In this document: piece after piece, positions 6,381 through 7,640 of the stretch
Layout of the letters: every line of letters starts with the position of its first letter
Numbering within the stretch: position 1 is the stretch's first letter
NCBI GenBank assembly: GCA_013202535.1
Contig: JABMRP010000364.1
Location: 1-7,640, forward strand
Reading direction: 5' to 3'
Length of the DNA stretch: 7,640 nt
Source: Planctomycetota bacterium
GTDB taxonomy: Bacteria; Planctomycetota; Planctomycetia; Pirellulales; Thermoguttaceae
The notes under the pieces: generated by a model
Database searches by the model: none
The model's input: the letters and a program-made list of their open reading frames with translations, nothing else
Told to the model about the DNA's origin: nothing
Position numbers and translations under genes: made by a program

Positions 6381-6386
6381 CCTTTT
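6381..6386 (-). promoter_or_regulatory. ribosome binding site of the small lipoprotein gene
   Basis: AAAAGG on the minus strand, 7 bases before the ATG at 6373. It decides this start over the longer open frame reaching 6499. Confidence 0.6.
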
Positions 6387-6462
6387 GAAATACAGTTGTC
6401 AAGAAAAGCGGTTCGCTGCCCGACTGCCGGCGCCATCCCTCGGCACCCGGCGGACGTTGCCA

Positions 6463-6468
6463 TACAAT
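6463..6468 (+). promoter_or_regulatory. possible -10 box of queG
   Basis: TACAAT differs from TATAAT by one base and lies 41 bases before the queG ATG, in the divergent intergenic region. The -35 position (TCGGCA at 6440-6445 with a 17-base spacer) is poor, so the call is weak. Confidence 0.3.
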
Positions 6469-6497
6469 TCAGTGTACCGCAATCGCAGGCTCGTGAC

Positions 6498-6503
6498 AAA
6501 AGG
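6498..6503 (+). promoter_or_regulatory. ribosome binding site of queG
   Basis: AAAAGG with a 6-base spacer before the ATG at 6510. It fixes the start, against an in-frame extension to 6396 whose extra residues do not resemble QueG. Confidence 0.7.
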
Positions 6504-6509
6504 CGTCGG

Positions 6510-7541
6510 ATGACTACCCCCTCGATTACCGCCCAATTGAAAGAGGAGGCTCGGCGCCGGGGGTTCGATCTGGCCGGAGTATGCCCGGCCGTGACGCCGC
6601 CGGATCTGGACCGGTTCGATCAATGGCTCGCCGCCGGGTATGCGGGCACGATGGGCTATCTGCCGGATCGGGCCAACGCCTACCGTCACCCACGGCACGT
6701 GCTGGGCGGAGTCCGCAGTATTCTGATGCTGGCGGTCAACTACCGCACCGAAGAGCCGAGAACCTTAGAGGCGGGGCGGGGGGCCATCTCTCGTTATGCC
6801 TGGGGAGACGACTACCACGATTTGATCCGCGATCGTCTGCACGATCTGGCCGACTTCCATCGCGAGTTGCTTCCCGGCGTGCCGGTTCGGGGAGTTGTCG
6901 ATACGGCACCCCTGTTGGAACGTACCTTCGCGCGGCTTGCCGGACTGGGGTGGATCGGCAAGAACACGATGCTGTTGAACCGGCAATTGGGCAGTTGGTT
7001 CTTCCTCGCGGCGCTGCTCAGCGGCGCGGCATTGGAGCCGGACGAGCCGCATCTTGCCGATCACTGCGGTTCGTGCCGTGCGTGTCTCGACGCGTGCCCC
7101 ACCGGCGCGTTGCTCGGCGACGGCCGGTTGGACGCACGGCGGTGTGTCAGTTATTTGACCATCGAGCTGCGCGACTCCATACCGGCCGATCTTGGCCCGG
7201 GCGTCGGCGACCGGCTGTTCGGATGCGACGCGTGCCAGGACGTGTGCCCTTGGAATCGACGGACGCCGGTGACGGAGGAGCCGAGTTTTCAGCCGGGAGA
7301 AGAGGGAACCGACACGGAACTGGCGGCCCTGTTCGATCTCGACGACGCGGCATTCCGACAACGATTTCGCAAGTCGCCCCTTTGGCGCGCCCGGCGTGGC
7401 GGGCTGCTTCGCAACGCGGCGATCGTGCTGGCCAACCGGCCGTGCCCGAGCGGGCAGCTCGCGTTGGCCAAGGGTCTTGAGGATCCCGATCCGCTGGTTC
7501 GCGGCACGTGTGCCCGGGCGCTAGGCGAATTTCGAGCTTAG
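6510..7541 (+). CDS. queG: epoxyqueuosine reductase QueG
   Basis: QueG is a cytoplasmic cobalamin- and iron-sulfur-dependent enzyme that reduces epoxyqueuosine to queuosine in the wobble position of tRNAs with GUN anticodons, the last step of the queuosine pathway. The 343-residue product has the N-terminal cobalamin-binding region (GFDLAGVCP, YLPDRANAYRHP, SILMLAVNYR, ISRYAWGDDYHDLI), then VDTAPLLERTFARLAGLGWIGKNTML, where Asp131 corresponds to the catalytic acid known in the family. Two [4Fe-4S] sites follow: C186, C189, C192 and C196 in CGSCRACLDACPTGAL, C212 in RRCVSYLTIE, and C239, C242 and C246 in CDACQDVCPWNR. All eight cysteines are present. The C-terminus has a short HEAT-like part (LLRNAAIVLANR, then DPDPLVRGTCARALG) and is about 35 residues shorter than the E. 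coli enzyme. It starts at ATG 6510 behind AAAAGG. No other queuosine gene is visible nearby. Confidence 0.96.
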   Translation: MTTPSITAQLKEEARRRGFDLAGVCPAVTPPDLDRFDQWLAAGYAGTMGYLPDRANAYRHPRHVLGGVRSILMLAVNYRTEEPRTLEAGRGAISRYAWGDDYHDLIRDRLHDLADFHRELLPGVPVRGVVDTAPLLERTFARLAGLGWIGKNTMLLNRQLGSWFFLAALLSGAALEPDEPHLADHCGSCRACLDACPTGALLGDGRLDARRCVSYLTIELRDSIPADLGPGVGDRLFGCDACQDVCPWNRRTPVTEEPSFQPGEEGTDTELAALFDLDDAAFRQRFRKSPLWRARRGGLLRNAAIVLANRPCPSGQLALAKGLEDPDPLVRGTCARALGEFRA

Positions 7542-7554
7542 CAGCGACCGCACC

Positions 7555-7593
7555 AAAAAAACCGGACCCACCAACAAAGGTCGGCGGGTCCGG
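7555..7593 (-). terminator. intrinsic terminator of a leftward transcript entering from the right
   Basis: CCGGACCC (7562-7569) and GGGTCCGG (7586-7593) form a perfect 8-bp GC-rich stem with a 16-base loop. On the minus strand the stem is followed by seven T residues (complement of the A run 7555-7561), the form of a Rho-independent terminator. On the plus strand no T tract follows, so queG is served poorly or not at all. Confidence 0.85.
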
Positions 7594-7620
7594 CGGCTGT
7601 GGGACGTTTCGGCGGAAGGG

Positions 7621-7640
7621 CTACTCGGCCTCGATAGCAG
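7621..7640 (-). CDS. probable 3' end of an unidentified leftward gene (partial)
   Basis: On the minus strand the last bases read as codons for Ala-Ile-Glu-Ala-Glu followed by TAG at 7623-7621. The terminator about 28 bases downstream on the same strand strongly suggests that a leftward gene ends here. Only five codons are inside the window, so the product cannot be named. Confidence 0.45.

Noticed and set aside
6397..6402. TTGACA on the minus strand as -35 box of the small lipoprotein gene
   Set aside because: The matching -10 position 17 bases on reads CGTGCG and would overlap the start codon region; no usable -10 box is found.
6396..6509. Upstream extension of queG by 38 codons
   Set aside because: The added residues are Arg/Pro-rich and unlike QueG, whereas the ATG at 6510 has AAAAGG at good spacing and matches the family N-terminus.

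Overview
The window looks like chromosomal DNA of a planctomycete, most likely of the Pirellula type. Three things suggest this: the GC-rich codon use; an HtrA-like/PDZ/hydrolase fusion; and small secreted or lipid-anchored proteins whose motifs (a Cys-rich stretch ending PPATGC, and a Tyr-rich PPVYY...RTYGYSPFAYP stretch) I associate with that phylum. No alignment could be run, so the taxonomic call is inference. No tRNA, rRNA, CRISPR array, insertion sequence or phage gene was seen.

Layout, left to right: (1) bases 2-1777, + strand, the 3' part of a protein with a trypsin-like domain, two PDZ domains and an alpha/beta-hydrolase-like domain. The catalytic positions of both enzyme domains appear to be substituted. 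(2) A run of 7-bp repeats that begins inside its stop codon. (3) 1856-2158, +, a small hydrophobic membrane protein of unknown function. (4) 2174-4129, -, a 651-residue SecA-type ATPase that keeps both motor domains and the preprotein-crosslinking domain but ends where the helical scaffold begins. (5) 4351-5328, -, a 325-residue lipoprotein. (6) 5493-5942, -, a 149-residue Tyr-rich secreted protein. (7) 6155-6373, -, a 72-residue acidic lipoprotein. (8) 6510-7541, +, queG (epoxyqueuosine reductase), divergent from the small lipoprotein. (9) 7562-7593, an intrinsic terminator for a leftward transcript from the right, and at 7621-7640 what is probably the last codons of that gene.

Four consecutive leftward genes encode three exported proteins and a shortened SecA, but gaps of about 160-220 bp argue against one tight operon. 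queG is a housekeeping tRNA-modification gene unrelated to the rest. The most unusual items are the multidomain protein that seems to have lost two independent catalytic sites, and the SecA that lacks the parts normally needed to push polypeptide through SecYEG.
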